NCBI RefSeq assembly: GCF_010730955.1
Contig: NZ_AP022577.1
Location: forward strand, 2,108,001 to 2,172,000
Direction of reading: 5' to 3'
DNA length: 64,000 bases
Origin: Mycolicibacterium aubagnense
Lineage (GTDB): Bacteria > Actinomycetota > Actinomycetes > Mycobacteriales > Mycobacteriaceae
The notes under the pieces are model-generated. The model ran no database searches and was not told the DNA's origin. It saw only the letters and a program-made list of their open reading frames with translations. Made by a program: the position numbers and the translations under genes. Positions 1 to 9,921 of this stretch are shown in pieces (the first letter of the stretch is position 1; each line of letters opens with the position of its first letter).

Positions 1-147
1 GGGCGCCCGTTCGCGCTGGCATTGGTCAAGGGCGGCCACGCCCGCATCGGAGACACCCTCACCGTTCCGGTGGACGGCGCCCTGGTTGCCGTCGAGGTCA
101 CCGGTTCCGTTCTCGTCGATCCCGAAGGAGCACGCCGCGATGGCTGA
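1..147 (+). CDS. soxA: Sarcosine oxidase alpha subunit, C-terminal end (partial)
   Basis: Only the last 48 codons are present; the reading frame is open from base 1 and stops at 145-147. The visible tail ([19 protein letters not shown] followed by [10 protein letters not shown]) is the end of the aminomethyltransferase-like domain of heterotetrameric sarcosine oxidase alpha. That subunit carries the dinucleotide sites and hands the methyl-derived one-carbon unit to tetrahydrofolate in this enzyme family. The stop overlaps the start of soxG by eight bases (ATGGCTGA), the usual translationally coupled soxA-soxG arrangement, which supports the call despite the short fragment. Confidence 0.8.
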   Translation, partial: GRPFALALVKGGHARIGDTLTVPVDGALVAVEVTGSVLVDPEGARRDG

Positions 148-724
148 AACCCTCACTCGCCGTAGCCCGTTGCAGGGTTGGTCCACCCAGTTCGCAGCGA
201 CTCCACCGGCGGCGACCCTCACTGAAGAGCCGTTCGTCACGATGGTCGACCTGTGGGTCGACCCGGCCGGAGCCGGCGGCGCCGAAGCCGCCCGGCTCCT
301 CGGCCTGACCTCGTTGCCGACGACGCCGGGCACATATGTCGCCGGCCCGGATTCAACGGTGATCTGGTTCGGTCCGCAGGAGTGGCTGGTCACTTCGACG
401 CAGCGCGGCGGAGAGGCACTCGAGGCGGAACTGCACGAGGCGATCGCCGCGACCGGCGGTGCTGCCGTCGACGTGTCGGCCCAGCGAACCACGGTGCGCC
501 TGCGCGGAGCGCACGCCCGCGACGTGCTGGCCAAAGGGTGTTCGCTGGATCTGCATCCGCGCGTGTTCGGTCCCGGTGCCGCGGCTCAGACCGTGCTGGC
601 GTTGGCTGCCGTCGTGCTGATTCCGTTGGATGACAAGGGAACCGACTACCGGATCATCGTCCGCTCGTCGTTCGCCGGCTATCTGGCCGACTGGCTGATC
701 GATGCCGCCATGGAATACCACTAG
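140..724 (+). CDS. soxG: Sarcosine oxidase gamma subunit
   Basis: The 194-residue protein begins [11 protein letters not shown], and the start at 140 is chosen because it overlaps the soxA stop. It has the SoxG core, with a [13 protein letters not shown] stretch and then a folate-binding-like domain ([21 protein letters not shown] and [12 protein letters not shown]). SoxG is the small structural subunit of the tetrameric enzyme that oxidises sarcosine to glycine with H2O2 and 5,10-methylene-THF or formaldehyde. It ends the sox operon: two strong hairpins follow, and the next gene faces it. The neighbouring dgcA-like, mscR and sdaA genes make a coherent dimethylglycine/sarcosine pathway. Confidence 0.88.
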   Translation: MAETLTRRSPLQGWSTQFAATPPAATLTEEPFVTMVDLWVDPAGAGGAEAARLLGLTSLPTTPGTYVAGPDSTVIWFGPQEWLVTSTQRGGEALEAELHEAIAATGGAAVDVSAQRTTVRLRGAHARDVLAKGCSLDLHPRVFGPGAAAQTVLALAAVVLIPLDDKGTDYRIIVRSSFAGYLADWLIDAAMEYH

Positions 725-734
725 GGCATACGGC

Positions 735-791
735 CGAACGTGAGCTTGCGTTCGAAGTTTCGCAGGATCTTCGAAGGCAAGCTCACGTTCG
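735..791. terminator. Long hairpin after soxG
   Basis: A 23 bp inverted repeat with one mismatch (735-757 against 769-791) encloses an 11-base loop. It lies ten bases after the soxG stop, between convergent genes, so it can end transcription from the left. There is no clear T-tract, as is common for mycobacterial terminators. Confidence 0.6.
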
Positions 792-807
792 TCCAGCAAC
801 AAACAAG

Positions 808-843
808 TGTGCGGCGGCAACTCATCAGAGTTGCCGCCGCACA
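808..843. terminator. Perfect 16 bp hairpin between convergent soxG and the MBL gene
   Basis: The arms 808-823 and 828-843 are perfectly complementary (TGTGCGGCGGCAACTC and its complement) with a four-base ATCA loop. It sits 46 bases beyond the stop of the leftward metallo-beta-lactamase-fold gene, and so most likely terminates the mscR operon. It may act in both directions. Confidence 0.65.
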
Positions 844-889
844 GTGCTATTGAACGTCAGTGGCCAGGCTGGATGGGTCACCTCCGTAG

Positions 890-1522
890 TCAGTGGCCGC
901 GTGCGATCCACTCCGCCAGGTGCGGGGCCTCGGCACCGACAGTGGTGTGATCGCCGTGGCCGGTATGCACCCGCGTCTCTTCCGGCAGCGTCAGGATCGA
1001 ATCCCGGATGGAGTCGATGATCGTCGGGAAATCGCTGTAGGACCGCCCGGTCGCGCCGGGCCCGCCGTTGAACAGGGTGTCTCCGGAGAACAGCGCACCG
1101 GCCTCGGGCAGGTACAAGCAGACCGACCCCGGCGAGTGCCCGGGGGTGTGGATGACCTCGATCTCGGTGCCCGCGACGCCGATCCGCCGGCCGGCGTCGA
1201 GATTCCAGTACTTTTCGTCCGGATGGCTTGCCTTCCAGAGTATGTCGTCGCCGGGATGCAGCAGAATCGGAGCGTGCAACTCGTGGGCCAGCTCCGGGGC
1301 GACGGTCACGTGGTCGTTGTGTCCGTGGGTCACGACCACCGCCACGACGTTGCGGCCGGCGACGGCGTCGACGATCTGGGGCGCAGTGTGGGCGGCATCG
1401 ACGATGACGACCTCGGAGTCGTCGCCGACCACCCACACGTTGTTGTCGACGTCCCACGTCCCGCCGTCGAGGCTGAAGGTGCCCGACGTGACGACGCGGT
1501 CGATGCGGAGCTGTCCACTCAC
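890..1522 (-). CDS. Metallo-beta-lactamase-fold hydrolase of the MscR operon
   Basis: A 210-residue protein with the glyoxalase II-like motif THGHNDH (HxHxDH) near residue 66, [14 protein letters not shown] and FSGDTLF, which supply the two-metal site. The GTG start at 1522 overlaps the mscR stop (GTGA), so the two are coupled. In mycobacteria the gene next to mscR (Rv2260-like in M. tuberculosis, from memory) is this family. By analogy with the glutathione system it could hydrolyse S-formylmycothiol, the product of MscR acting on formaldehyde. That role is inference from context; the fold and metal site are seen directly. Confidence 0.8.
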   Translation of the reverse strand: MSGQLRIDRVVTSGTFSLDGGTWDVDNNVWVVGDDSEVVIVDAAHTAPQIVDAVAGRNVVAVVVTHGHNDHVTVAPELAHELHAPILLHPGDDILWKASHPDEKYWNLDAGRRIGVAGTEIEVIHTPGHSPGSVCLYLPEAGALFSGDTLFNGGPGATGRSYSDFPTIIDSIRDSILTLPEETRVHTGHGDHTTVGAEAPHLAEWIARGH

Positions 1523-2604
1523 AGCACCACCACCGAACGCAGCACATTGCCTGCGTGCATGGTGTGGAACGCGTCCTCGACCTCGTCGAGTTTGATCCGT
1601 TCGGAGACGAAGCGCTCCAACGGGATTCGGCCCTGCTGGTAGAGGTCGACGAGCATCGGGAAATCACGCTCGGGAAGGCAGTCGCCGTACCACGACGACT
1701 TCAGCGACCCGCCGCGGGAGAAGAAGTCGACGAGTGGCATCTCCAGCGTCATATCCGGGGTGGGCACGCCGACCAGGACGACGGTGCCGGCCAGGTCGCG
1801 GGCATAGAAAGCCTGCTTCCACGTTTCCGGACGCCCGACCGCATCGATCACGACGTCGGCGCCGAACCCACCGGTGAGCTCTTGCACCGCTTCGACGGTG
1901 TCTGTTTCAGCGGCGTTGACGGTGTGGGTGGCGCCGAGTTCCTTGGCCCACTCCAGCTTCCGGGGGTCCCGGTCCACCGCGATGATCTTGCCCGCGCCGG
2001 CCAGCCGGGAACCCATGATGGCGGCGTCGCCGACGCCACCGCAGCCGATCACGGCCACCGAGTCGCCACGGGATACGTTGCCGGTGTTGACCGCTGCACC
2101 CAGCCCAGCCATCACGCCACAGCCCAGCAGACCGACTACCGCCGGGTCGGCACTGGCGTCGACCTTGGTGCACTGCCCGGCGTGGACCAGCGTCTTGTCG
2201 GCGAACGCGCCGATGCCCAGCGCGGGGGTCAGCTCGGTACCGTCCTCCAGCGTCATCTTCTGGGTGGCGTTGAAGGTATCGAAGCAGTACTGCGGACGAC
2301 CGCGCTTGCACGCCCGGCACTGACCACACACCGCGCGCCAGTTGAGGATCACGAAGTCGCCGACCTCCACCGATTCAACACCGGGCCCGACCTCTTCGAC
2401 GACGCCGGCGGCCTCGTGGCCGAGCAGGAACGGGTACTCGTCGTTGATGCCGCCCTCGCAGTAGGTCAGGTCGGTGTGGCAGACACCGCACGCCTGGATG
2501 TTCACCACCACCTCACCTGGGCCAGGGTCCGGAATCACGATGGTGGTGACTTCGACCGGTGCTCCCTTGGAGCGGGTGATGACACCTCGAACTTGTTGCG
2601 GCAT
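1519..2604 (-). CDS. mscR: Mycothiol-dependent formaldehyde dehydrogenase / S-nitrosomycothiol reductase
   Basis: A 361-residue class III zinc alcohol dehydrogenase, the usual MscR/AdhE2 length. The catalytic zinc motif [10 protein letters not shown] and GHEAAG are followed by structural-zinc cysteines in [15 protein letters not shown] and the Rossmann motif GCGGVGDAA. The stretch [16 protein letters not shown] matches my memory of mycobacterial MscR. The enzyme oxidises S-hydroxymethylmycothiol with NAD and reduces S-nitrosomycothiol. It is coupled to the downstream hydrolase by overlap and follows the dgcA-like gene by 35 bases on the same strand. It would remove formaldehyde released by demethylation of dimethylglycine and sarcosine. 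Confidence 0.88.
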   Translation of the reverse strand: MPQQVRGVITRSKGAPVEVTTIVIPDPGPGEVVVNIQACGVCHTDLTYCEGGINDEYPFLLGHEAAGVVEEVGPGVESVEVGDFVILNWRAVCGQCRACKRGRPQYCFDTFNATQKMTLEDGTELTPALGIGAFADKTLVHAGQCTKVDASADPAVVGLLGCGVMAGLGAAVNTGNVSRGDSVAVIGCGGVGDAAIMGSRLAGAGKIIAVDRDPRKLEWAKELGATHTVNAAETDTVEAVQELTGGFGADVVIDAVGRPETWKQAFYARDLAGTVVLVGVPTPDMTLEMPLVDFFSRGGSLKSSWYGDCLPERDFPMLVDLYQQGRIPLERFVSERIKLDEVEDAFHTMHAGNVLRSVVVL

Positions 2605-2639
2605 AGGGATACTCTTTGTCTGTCAGGGGATGTTTGTGA

Positions 2640-4688
2640 TCAGAGAACCAAGCAGAGCCGGAACGCGTCGTAGATCGCGGCGTGGATGTTGCGACTGGCG
2701 ACGGCGTCACCGATCCGGAAAAGCTGGTAGCCGCCGCTGGCGTTGCGCACGACCTCCTGCGGTTGCAGGTTGAGCAGAGCCTGCTGGTCGACCTCGCCGA
2801 GGTTGGTGGAACCGGGGACCAGCCCGAAGTACAACTCATCCGACGGCAGCGTGCCGTGTTCGACGACGACGTGGTCGACCATGCGCTGCCGCGTGGCGTG
2901 CGCATATTCGTTGTAGAGGTCCACTTCGAGCCGGCCGTCCTTGCGGCGCACCGCGGTCAGCCGCTCATTGAGCGTGACGTGAACGTCGTGCTCGGCGAAC
3001 ACCTTGAAGTAGCCCGGGTAATTCACCCCGCCGACATCGGGCGCCAATGTCCGCTCCGGAGTGACGAATTCGACGGCGACGCCGCTGCGGGCCAGCACCT
3101 CGGCGGCATCCAGTCCGGGGTGGCCACCATTGTCGTCGTAGAGCATGACCGCGCCGCGCGGATGCACCGCGCCACACAACACATCCCAACCATCGGTGAC
3201 CAGATTGGCTCCCTCAGTGAGGAATTCGGTGTTCGGAACACCGCCGGTGGCGACCACCACGATCTCGGGGTTCTCCGCCAGCACCTCGTCGACGTCGACG
3301 TAGCGGTTGGTCCGGATGTCGACGCCGAGCAGCTTGCACTCGTCCAGCCGCCACTCGATGATACTGATCAGATCACGCCGGCGCGGTGACGACGCCGCGA
3401 TCCGGACCTGACCGCCGGCCGCGTCGGCAGCCTCGAAAACGACGACGCGGTGACCGCGCTCGCCGAGCACCCGGGCGGCCTCCAGTCCGGCCGGGCCGGC
3501 CCCGATGACCACCGCCGTCCGCGCCGGCCCGGTCGCCTTGGACACGCGATGTGGCAGCCGGTCTTCGCGTCCGGTGGACGGGTTGTGCACGCACTTGGCG
3601 TCGCGGTTCTGGTAGATCTCGTCGAGGCAGTAGGTCGCGCCGACACAGGGACGAATCCGATCCTCTTCGCCCGCTTGTATTTTCGCGACGATGTGCGGAT
3701 CGGCGATGTGCGCACGAGTCATACCGACGAGGTCGAGGAGACCATCCCGGATCGCATGACGGGCAGTGGCCACGTCATTGATCCGGGCCGCGTGCATGAC
3801 CGGGATCCCGAGTTCCTTCTTGACCTGCCCGGCGAACGACAGGTGCGGCGCGACCGGCGTACCCATCGGCGGGATCACGCGCGAGAGCGCCTCGTCGCTG
3901 GCCATGTAGCCCTTTATCACGCTGATGAAATCGATACCCTCGGGCACCAGGCGTTTGGCGATCTCGATGCCGTCGTCGTAGCGCAGGCCACCCGGCAGGT
4001 CCTCATCGAGTGACATCCGGATGCCGACCGCGAAGTCCGGTCCGGCGGCCTCGCGCACTGCGCGAATCACCCTCAGCGGGAAGCGAAGTCGATCCTCCAT
4101 GCTCCCCATGCCGTACTCGTCGTCGCGATGGTTGGTCAGAGGCGACCAGAACGCGTCGAGCAGATGGGTATAGGCCTCGAGTTCGATGCCGTCCAGGCCG
4201 GCCGCGCGGCACCGCGCGGTGGCATCGGCGTATGCCTTGACGATGCGGTCCATATCCCACTCCTCTGCCACCTTGGGGAAGGACCGGTGGGCGGGCTCAC
4301 GGATCGCCGATGGGTACACGACCGGCAGCCAGTCGCCGTCGTAATTACTGGTGCGGCGGCCCAGGTGGGTGATCTGGCACATCACCATGGCGCCATGCTC
4401 ATGGACGCCATAGGCGAGCTCGCTCAGCCAGGGCACGATCTCGTCCTTGTAGACGTGCAGATTGCCGAAGGCAGAAGGGCTGTCGGGCGCGACGACGGCC
4501 GAGCCGCCCATCATGGTCAGCGAGATGCCGCCTTTGGCCTTCTCCTCGTGGTAGAGCCGGTAGCGGCGCTTGGGCATGCCGTCCTCGGTGTAGGACGGCT
4601 CGTGCGACGTACTCACCACGCGATTGCGCAGGGTCATGTTCTTCAGCCGGAAAGGCTGCAGGAGCGGATCGATGAGCTGATGCGCCAT
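2640..4688 (-). CDS. dgcA: DgcA-like NADH:flavin oxidoreductase (dimethylglycine demethylation)
   Basis: About 682 residues: an old-yellow-enzyme TIM barrel (residues 1-360), an iron-sulfur linker (RPCVGATYCLDEIY then KCVHNPSTGRE), and FAD/NAD Rossmann domains starting TAVVIGAGPAGLEAARVLG. This trimethylamine-dehydrogenase-like layout is that of DgcA, which starts dimethylglycine breakdown in Pseudomonas; its VVSTSHEPSYTEDG stretch suits that subfamily better than 2,4-dienoyl-CoA reductase. The iron-sulfur loop has CVGATYC in place of CxxCxxxC, as I recall for DgcA-like proteins. The start at 4688 (MAHQLIDPLL) is chosen over an upstream in-frame ATG at 4748, which adds 20 unlikely residues. 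The substrate is inferred from family and neighbours. Confidence 0.75.
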   Translation of the reverse strand: MAHQLIDPLLQPFRLKNMTLRNRVVSTSHEPSYTEDGMPKRRYRLYHEEKAKGGISLTMMGGSAVVAPDSPSAFGNLHVYKDEIVPWLSELAYGVHEHGAMVMCQITHLGRRTSNYDGDWLPVVYPSAIREPAHRSFPKVAEEWDMDRIVKAYADATARCRAAGLDGIELEAYTHLLDAFWSPLTNHRDDEYGMGSMEDRLRFPLRVIRAVREAAGPDFAVGIRMSLDEDLPGGLRYDDGIEIAKRLVPEGIDFISVIKGYMASDEALSRVIPPMGTPVAPHLSFAGQVKKELGIPVMHAARINDVATARHAIRDGLLDLVGMTRAHIADPHIVAKIQAGEEDRIRPCVGATYCLDEIYQNRDAKCVHNPSTGREDRLPHRVSKATGPARTAVVIGAGPAGLEAARVLGERGHRVVVFEAADAAGGQVRIAASSPRRRDLISIIEWRLDECKLLGVDIRTNRYVDVDEVLAENPEIVVVATGGVPNTEFLTEGANLVTDGWDVLCGAVHPRGAVMLYDDNGGHPGLDAAEVLARSGVAVEFVTPERTLAPDVGGVNYPGYFKVFAEHDVHVTLNERLTAVRRKDGRLEVDLYNEYAHATRQRMVDHVVVEHGTLPSDELYFGLVPGSTNLGEVDQQALLNLQPQEVVRNASGGYQLFRIGDAVASRNIHAAIYDAFRLCLVL

Positions 4689-4851
4689 GGACGAGTCCGT
4701 TTCTTTCTGATGGTTCGCACGTGGTTGACACGTCGTCTTCAACCCCACAAGTAGCCCTTGACCAGGTACAAATGCTGAACTACCGTATGGCGATAACTAA
4801 TATATCACTCGTCTATCAACCCGTCTACGGACTTCGAAAGGGGAGATTCCG
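4689..4851. promoter_or_regulatory. AT-rich divergent regulatory region (dgcA / sdaA)
   Basis: This 163 bp gap separates the leftward amine-catabolism genes from sdaA. It contains an unusually AT-rich stretch around 4789-4806 (GCGATAACTAATATATCAC) suited to a promoter or operator core. The sdaA ribosome site AAAGGGGAGA lies six bases before its GTG. No -35/-10 pair could be assigned with confidence. Confidence 0.4.
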
Positions 4852-6249
4852 GTGACCATCAGCGTGTTCGACCTGTTCTCCGTCGGCATCGGTCCGTCGA
4901 GTTCTCACACCGTCGGACCGATGCGGGCAGCTGCCCGATTCGTCGACGATCTGCACACCATCGGCGCCTTCGGAGGCGCCGATGGTGTGGCGAACGTCCG
5001 CGTCGATCTCTATGGCTCACTGGCCGCGACCGGCGCCGGCCACGGCACCATGACAGCGATCCTGCTCGGCCTCGAAGGCAACCACCCCGAGGAGATCCGG
5101 ACCGACACCATGGAACGGCGCGTCGAGGAGATGCGCGCCAGCGGCCGCATCATGCTCGGCGGGTTGCGTGCAATTGCGCTCACCGAGTCCGACATGGTCT
5201 TGCGCCCGTTGACCGTGCTGCCGTTCCACCCCAACGGCATGACGCTGACCGCGCTCGATGCCCACGAGGCCGAGTTGCACAAGCAGACCTACTTCTCCGT
5301 CGGCGGTGGTTTCGTCGTCACCGAGGCCGAAAGCCTGGAACCCGGCACGCGGACCGCCACGACCCAGGCGCTGTCGTTCAACTCCGCCAAGGAGATGGTG
5401 GAACTCTGCCGCCAGCGTGATTGCAGCATCAGCGATCTCATGCTGGCCGTCGAATGCGAAACCCGATCCGCCGATGTGGTCCGGGCGCGACTGCTGCACA
5501 TCCGCGATGTGATGGTCGAGTGCGAAGTGCGCGGCATCGCGCGCGACGGCTACCTGCCCGGACCCATGCGCGTGCGCCGCCGCGCCAGAGACTGGTTCGA
5601 GCGCCTCAATGCCGAGGACTGGAACAAGCAACCCGAGTTCGCCGAGGACTGGGTGAATCTCGTCGCGCTGGCGGTCAACGAGGAGAACGCATCCGGCGGC
5701 CGGGTCGTCACCGCGCCCACCAACGGCGCCGCCGGCATCGTGCCCGCCGTGATGCACTACGCCGCGCACTACACCCGGGCTGGCCGCCGCGATCCCGACG
5801 GCACCGCGGTGCGGTTCCTGCTGACCGCAGGAGCCATCGGTTCGCTTTACAAAGAGCGGGCGTCCATTTCCGGCGCCGAAGTCGGCTGCCAGGGCGAGGT
5901 CGGGTCGGCCGCATCGATGGCTGCGGGCGCACTCGCCGAAATCCTCGGTGGCACAACGGAGCAGGTCGAAAACGCCGCCGAGATCGCGATGGAGCACAGC
6001 CTCGGCCTCACCTGCGATCCCATCCACGGGCTCGTCCAGGTTCCGTGCATCGAGCGCAACGCGATCTCGGCGGGCAAGGCCATCAACGCGGCGCGAATGG
6101 CACTCCGCGGCGACGGAGCTCACTACGTCTCGCTGGATCAGGTGATCGAGACCATGCGAACCACCGGCGCGGACATGCTGTCGAAGTACAAGGAAACCTC
6201 CACCGGCGGCCTCGCGGTCAATGTGCCGGTGAACTATGTCGAATGCTGA
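4852..6249 (+). CDS. sdaA: L-serine dehydratase (L-serine ammonia-lyase)
   Basis: A 465-residue single-chain iron-sulfur serine dehydratase. The N-terminal beta domain begins with [22 protein letters not shown]; the C-terminal catalytic domain has cluster cysteines in [24 protein letters not shown] and VPCIERNA. It converts L-serine to pyruvate and ammonia. The GTG start has a good ribosome site. Its position beside the sarcosine/dimethylglycine genes parallels Pseudomonas clusters, where glycine plus the one-carbon unit become serine and then pyruvate. It diverges from the dgcA-like operon and is followed 27 bases later by a small gene. Confidence 0.92.
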   Translation: MTISVFDLFSVGIGPSSSHTVGPMRAAARFVDDLHTIGAFGGADGVANVRVDLYGSLAATGAGHGTMTAILLGLEGNHPEEIRTDTMERRVEEMRASGRIMLGGLRAIALTESDMVLRPLTVLPFHPNGMTLTALDAHEAELHKQTYFSVGGGFVVTEAESLEPGTRTATTQALSFNSAKEMVELCRQRDCSISDLMLAVECETRSADVVRARLLHIRDVMVECEVRGIARDGYLPGPMRVRRRARDWFERLNAEDWNKQPEFAEDWVNLVALAVNEENASGGRVVTAPTNGAAGIVPAVMHYAAHYTRAGRRDPDGTAVRFLLTAGAIGSLYKERASISGAEVGCQGEVGSAASMAAGALAEILGGTTEQVENAAEIAMEHSLGLTCDPIHGLVQVPCIERNAISAGKAINAARMALRGDGAHYVSLDQVIETMRTTGADMLSKYKETSTGGLAVNVPVNYVEC

Positions 6250-6276
6250 ATCTCGTTGCAGGAGAGGGAGACAACG

Positions 6277-6543
6277 ATGCACCTAGATTGGTACGACCGC
6301 GGAATCCTCACCTTTGTGCTGGGCTGCGCAACGGGTGCGGAACCATCCAACGACGCTTCCCTGGCACACTTCGGGATCAGCACACCTCGGGTGATGCGTC
6401 GATTCGACGCCGTCCTCGACGCCATCAGATCACACCAATTCCCGCTCGATGACGCCGACCTCACGCTGGTACACCAGGCCGCCGATCATCGCGCCCACAT
6501 GCCGCGCACCGGGTGTGCCCGTACTCCCGCCGAAATACGCTAG
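6277..6543 (+). CDS. Small protein after sdaA, possibly DUF3263-like
   Basis: An 88-residue protein starting [11 protein letters not shown] behind the strong ribosome site [23 protein letters not shown] helix followed by [20 protein letters not shown] loosely resembles the short DUF3263 helix-turn-helix proteins of actinobacteria; this is a weak resemblance by eye. It lies 27 bases after sdaA and is probably co-transcribed. Its stop overlaps the convergent glmM stop by four bases. Function unknown. Confidence 0.6.
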   Translation: MHLDWYDRGILTFVLGCATGAEPSNDASLAHFGISTPRVMRRFDAVLDAIRSHQFPLDDADLTLVHQAADHRAHMPRTGCARTPAEIR

Positions 6544-7877
6544 GGCTGGTCGCTGACGGATTCGGCCACCCGGAACGCCACCATCCTCGCGGTGTCCTCG
6601 TCAGCGGCCTCCACCATGACCCGGACCACCTGCTCGGTTCCGGAGGGCCGCAACAGGATTCGGCCCGTGTCGCCGAGTTCGGCTTCGGCTTCGGCGACCG
6701 CGGTCTGCACCGCCGGAGCCTGCGCCACCGTGGTCTTGTCGGCCACCTCGACGTTGATCAGCACCTGCGGCAACGTCTTCATGGGCGCACAGAGCTGAGC
6801 CAGGGCCTCCCCCGTTTGCGCCATGCGCGACATCAGCCGCAGACCGGTGACGATGCCGTCGCCGGTGGTTCCCAACTCGGGCATCACGATGTGGCCGGAC
6901 TGCTCACCGCCGAGCGAGAAACTTCCCGCCCGCAGTTCCTCGAGCACGTACCGGTCGCCGACGCCGGTGGTGCGTACCTCGATACCGGCCTCGCGCATGG
7001 CCAGGTGCAGACCGAGGTTGCTCATCACGGTGGCCACCAACGTGTTCGACACCAGTTCACCGGCGTCGCGCATCGCCAGTGCCAGCACGACCATGATGGC
7101 GTCACCGTCGACGAGTGCGCCCGACGCATCGACGGCCAGACAGCGGTCGGCGTCGCCGTCATGGGCAAGACCGAGGTCGGCGCCGTGGTCGATGACGGCC
7201 CGCTGCAGCTGCGCCATGTGGGTGGAACCGCAGCCGTCGTTGATGTTGAGGCCAGTCGGTTCGGCGTTGATCGCGATGACGGTCGCGCCCGCGGCCCGGT
7301 ACGCCTGCGGCGCAGCGACCGAGGCGGCGCCATTGGCGCCGTCGACGACAACCGTCAGCCCTGCCAACGGCGCAACGGCGGCCTTGGCGGCGTGGGTCAG
7401 ATAGCGCTCGAGCGCGTCGGGGGCGTCCACCACGCGGCCGATACCGGCGCCTGTGGGGCGGGTGCCCGGACCGGCAGCGACCAGTTCGGCGATGCGGTCC
7501 TCGGTGTCGTCGTCCAGCTTGTGCCCGCCGGCGCCGAAAATCTTGATGCCGTTGTCCGGCATGGGGTTGTGCGAGGCGGAGATCATCACGCCGAGCTGCG
7601 CGTCATAAGAGGCGGTGAGGTAGGCCACCGCGGGAGTCGGCAGCACGCCGACCCGCAGCACGTCGACGCCCTCGCTGGTGATGCCGGCGATGACCGCGGC
7701 CTCCAGCATCTCGCCACTGGCCCGGGGATCGCGTCCGACCACCGCGACACAACGGCCGGCTCCTGAGGTCGAGCACAGCCGACGGGCGGCAGCTGAGCCC
7801 AGCGCCAGCGCCAACTCCGCGGTCAGATCACGATTTGCGACGCCACGGACGCCATCGGTGCCGAACAGCCGACTCAT
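6540..7877 (-). CDS. glmM: Phosphoglucosamine mutase
   Basis: A 445-residue phosphohexomutase, close to the usual length. [15 protein letters not shown] starts the protein, the phosphoserine loop is [13 protein letters not shown], the metal loop is DGDADR, and the sugar-phosphate loop is [15 protein letters not shown]. It interconverts glucosamine-6- and glucosamine-1-phosphate for peptidoglycan precursor synthesis. The start at 7877 is set by the invariant MSRLFGTDG and a GAGAAAGAAGG ribosome site. It lies downstream of rpsI after a hairpin, the same rplM-rpsI-glmM order as in M. tuberculosis. Confidence 0.95.
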   Translation of the reverse strand: MSRLFGTDGVRGVANRDLTAELALALGSAAARRLCSTSGAGRCVAVVGRDPRASGEMLEAAVIAGITSEGVDVLRVGVLPTPAVAYLTASYDAQLGVMISASHNPMPDNGIKIFGAGGHKLDDDTEDRIAELVAAGPGTRPTGAGIGRVVDAPDALERYLTHAAKAAVAPLAGLTVVVDGANGAASVAAPQAYRAAGATVIAINAEPTGLNINDGCGSTHMAQLQRAVIDHGADLGLAHDGDADRCLAVDASGALVDGDAIMVVLALAMRDAGELVSNTLVATVMSNLGLHLAMREAGIEVRTTGVGDRYVLEELRAGSFSLGGEQSGHIVMPELGTTGDGIVTGLRLMSRMAQTGEALAQLCAPMKTLPQVLINVEVADKTTVAQAPAVQTAVAEAEAELGDTGRILLRPSGTEQVVRVMVEAADEDTARMVAFRVAESVSDQP

Positions 7878-7918
7878 GGACCTTCTTTCTCCCAGCGATG
7901 CCCTCATGAAACGCCGAA

Positions 7919-7950
7919 GGCGGGCGTGTCCAGACTGCGACACGCCCGCC
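7919..7950 (-). terminator. Terminator hairpin after rpsI
   Basis: A 12 bp perfect inverted repeat (7919-7930 against 7939-7950, GGCGGGCGTGTC) with an eight-base loop begins 15 bases beyond the rpsI stop. It separates the ribosomal-protein pair from glmM, with which readthrough is possible. Confidence 0.6.
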
Positions 7951-7965
7951 CACGAGCAGAAACGA

Positions 7966-8456
<491 letters not shown>

Positions 8457-8460
<4 letters not shown>

Positions 8461-8900
8461 TGGGCCACCTGCTTGATCTCGAAAGGAATCGGCTGCTGAG
8501 CGGCGTGCGGATGATCAGGACCCGCGTACACCTTCAGCTTCTTCTGCACCTGGCGCGACAGCTTGTTGTGCGGGAGCATGCCGACGATCGCGTTCTCAAC
8601 GGTGCGGGTCGGGTGCTTCACCAGCTGTTCGCCGATGGAGCGCTTGCTCAGACCGCCCGGGAAACCCGAGTGACGGTAAGCAAACTTGTCGGTGAGCTTC
8701 TTGCCCGACAGGGCAATCTTCTCGGCGTTGATGATGATGACGAAGTCACCCTCATCGGAGTTGGGCGTGAACGTCGGCTTGTGCTTGCCGCGGAGCAGCT
8801 TGGCTGCTTCCACGGCGAGCCGGCCGAGCACCACGTCTTGGGCGTCGATGACGTACCACTTACGCGTGGTGTCACCCGCCTTCGGCGTGAATGTAGGCAC
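8457..8900 (-). CDS. rplM: 50S ribosomal protein L13
   Basis: A 147-residue L13 protein starting at GTG 8900 with [21 protein letters not shown], and containing [12 protein letters not shown] and [26 protein letters not shown] ribosome site precedes the start. It opens the rplM-rpsI operon, which is followed by glmM. In M. tuberculosis esxT/esxU lie just upstream; here an ethanolamine operon is interposed. Confidence 0.96.
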
Positions 8901-9034
8901 AGCTATACCTCTTCTTCTCGGGTTGAGTCCCGGTGCTATCCGGGTGCCGGTCAAGTGCGCGACCTGGTATTTCCCGGCGACCGACGGTGACCCGGGAACC
9001 ACTGGCCTGACGGCCTGCAGCGCACCAACGTGGG

Positions 9035-9064
9035 AGCTTACCCGCGGGCGTCACCGCAGGTCAA
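9035..9064 (-). promoter_or_regulatory. Candidate SigA promoter of rplM
   Basis: On the minus strand, TTGACC (9059-9064) and TAAGCT (9035-9040) are 18 bp apart. This implies a leader of about 125 bases before the rplM GTG. The rest of 8901-9146 shows no gene and no clear riboswitch. Confidence 0.45.
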
Positions 9065-9146
9065 AACGCGGGTTGATGCCGCGAAGGTGAGCTTGTGTAC
9101 CAATATCGGCTGATTCGTGGCACACGAGCTCAGGCTCGGCGAGACC

Positions 9147-9917
9147 TCAGGTGAGCTCGGCGGCGCCGGGCGCTTCCAGCGAGGTATCGCGAGAGGTGTC
9201 TTTCAGGTCGACGCCGGACCGGCCCAACGCGCGGGCACCCGCCACCAGACCGGCCGCGACCTTGGCCGCCTCGAGGTAACCGAGGCCCTCGGGCGGGTGG
9301 ATGTTGGAGATGCAGTTGCGGTCCGCATCGGTGCGTCCCGGCATGGGCAGGTGCGTCAGATAGATCCCGAGGCTGTCGGCGACCGACAGGCCCGGCCGCT
9401 CCCCGATGATGACGAGCAGCGTCCGCACCTTCGCCGCCGCACCGATGTGGTCCCCGAGGGCGACGCGCGCCTGGGTGGCGATCACCGGTGGCGCCAGTGT
9501 GTAGTCGTCACGCAACGCGGCCACCAGTTCGGCGAGCAGCGCCGGGCCGTGTTTGGCCAGTGCGTAGGGCGAAAGCCCGTCTGCCAGCACAAAGCCGATG
9601 TCGGCCGGGGTTTCCGGGACGTCCATGGGCGCGGCCGGCAGCCGGCCCAGGTCGGGTCGGCGCAGGTACTCACTGCGGGACTCGGCCTGGCTGCGGACCA
9701 CGGCCGGTTCACCGATGCCGACCTGGCGCACGCGGGCGACCATGTCGTCGACGTCGAGTGGCTCGTGCACGGCGTCGCGAGCGGCGGCGTGGGCCGCGGA
9801 CAGTTCGAGCACCTCGCGGGTGGGCAACGCATTGCCGGCGCGGCCCAGCCCGATGCGGGCCTGGGTGGTCTTGCGGAGCTCGTCCCAGAATTCCTGGATT
9901 GCCACGTCTTCGGTCAT
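9147..9917 (-). CDS. eutC: Ethanolamine ammonia-lyase small subunit
   Basis: A 256-residue EutC protein: the N-terminal helix MTEDVAIQEFWDELRKTTQARIG, VRQVGIGEPAVVRSQAESR, and the base-on cobalamin-binding core LVIIGERPGLSVADSLGIYLTHLP, ending DRNCISNIHPPEGLGYLEA. It forms the (alpha-beta) adenosylcobalamin enzyme that splits ethanolamine into acetaldehyde and ammonia. The start at 9917 lies four bases after the eutB stop, so the subunits are co-translated. There is no clear hairpin between it and rplM. Confidence 0.93.
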   Translation of the reverse strand: MTEDVAIQEFWDELRKTTQARIGLGRAGNALPTREVLELSAAHAAARDAVHEPLDVDDMVARVRQVGIGEPAVVRSQAESRSEYLRRPDLGRLPAAPMDVPETPADIGFVLADGLSPYALAKHGPALLAELVAALRDDYTLAPPVIATQARVALGDHIGAAAKVRTLLVIIGERPGLSVADSLGIYLTHLPMPGRTDADRNCISNIHPPEGLGYLEAAKVAAGLVAGARALGRSGVDLKDTSRDTSLEAPGAAELT

Positions 9918-9921
9918 TCGT

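Noticed and set aside
4689..4748. Twenty extra residues on the DgcA-like protein
   Set aside because: The sequence (MGLKTTCQPRANHQKETDSS) is not OYE-like, and MAHQLIDPLLQPF is the normal family start.
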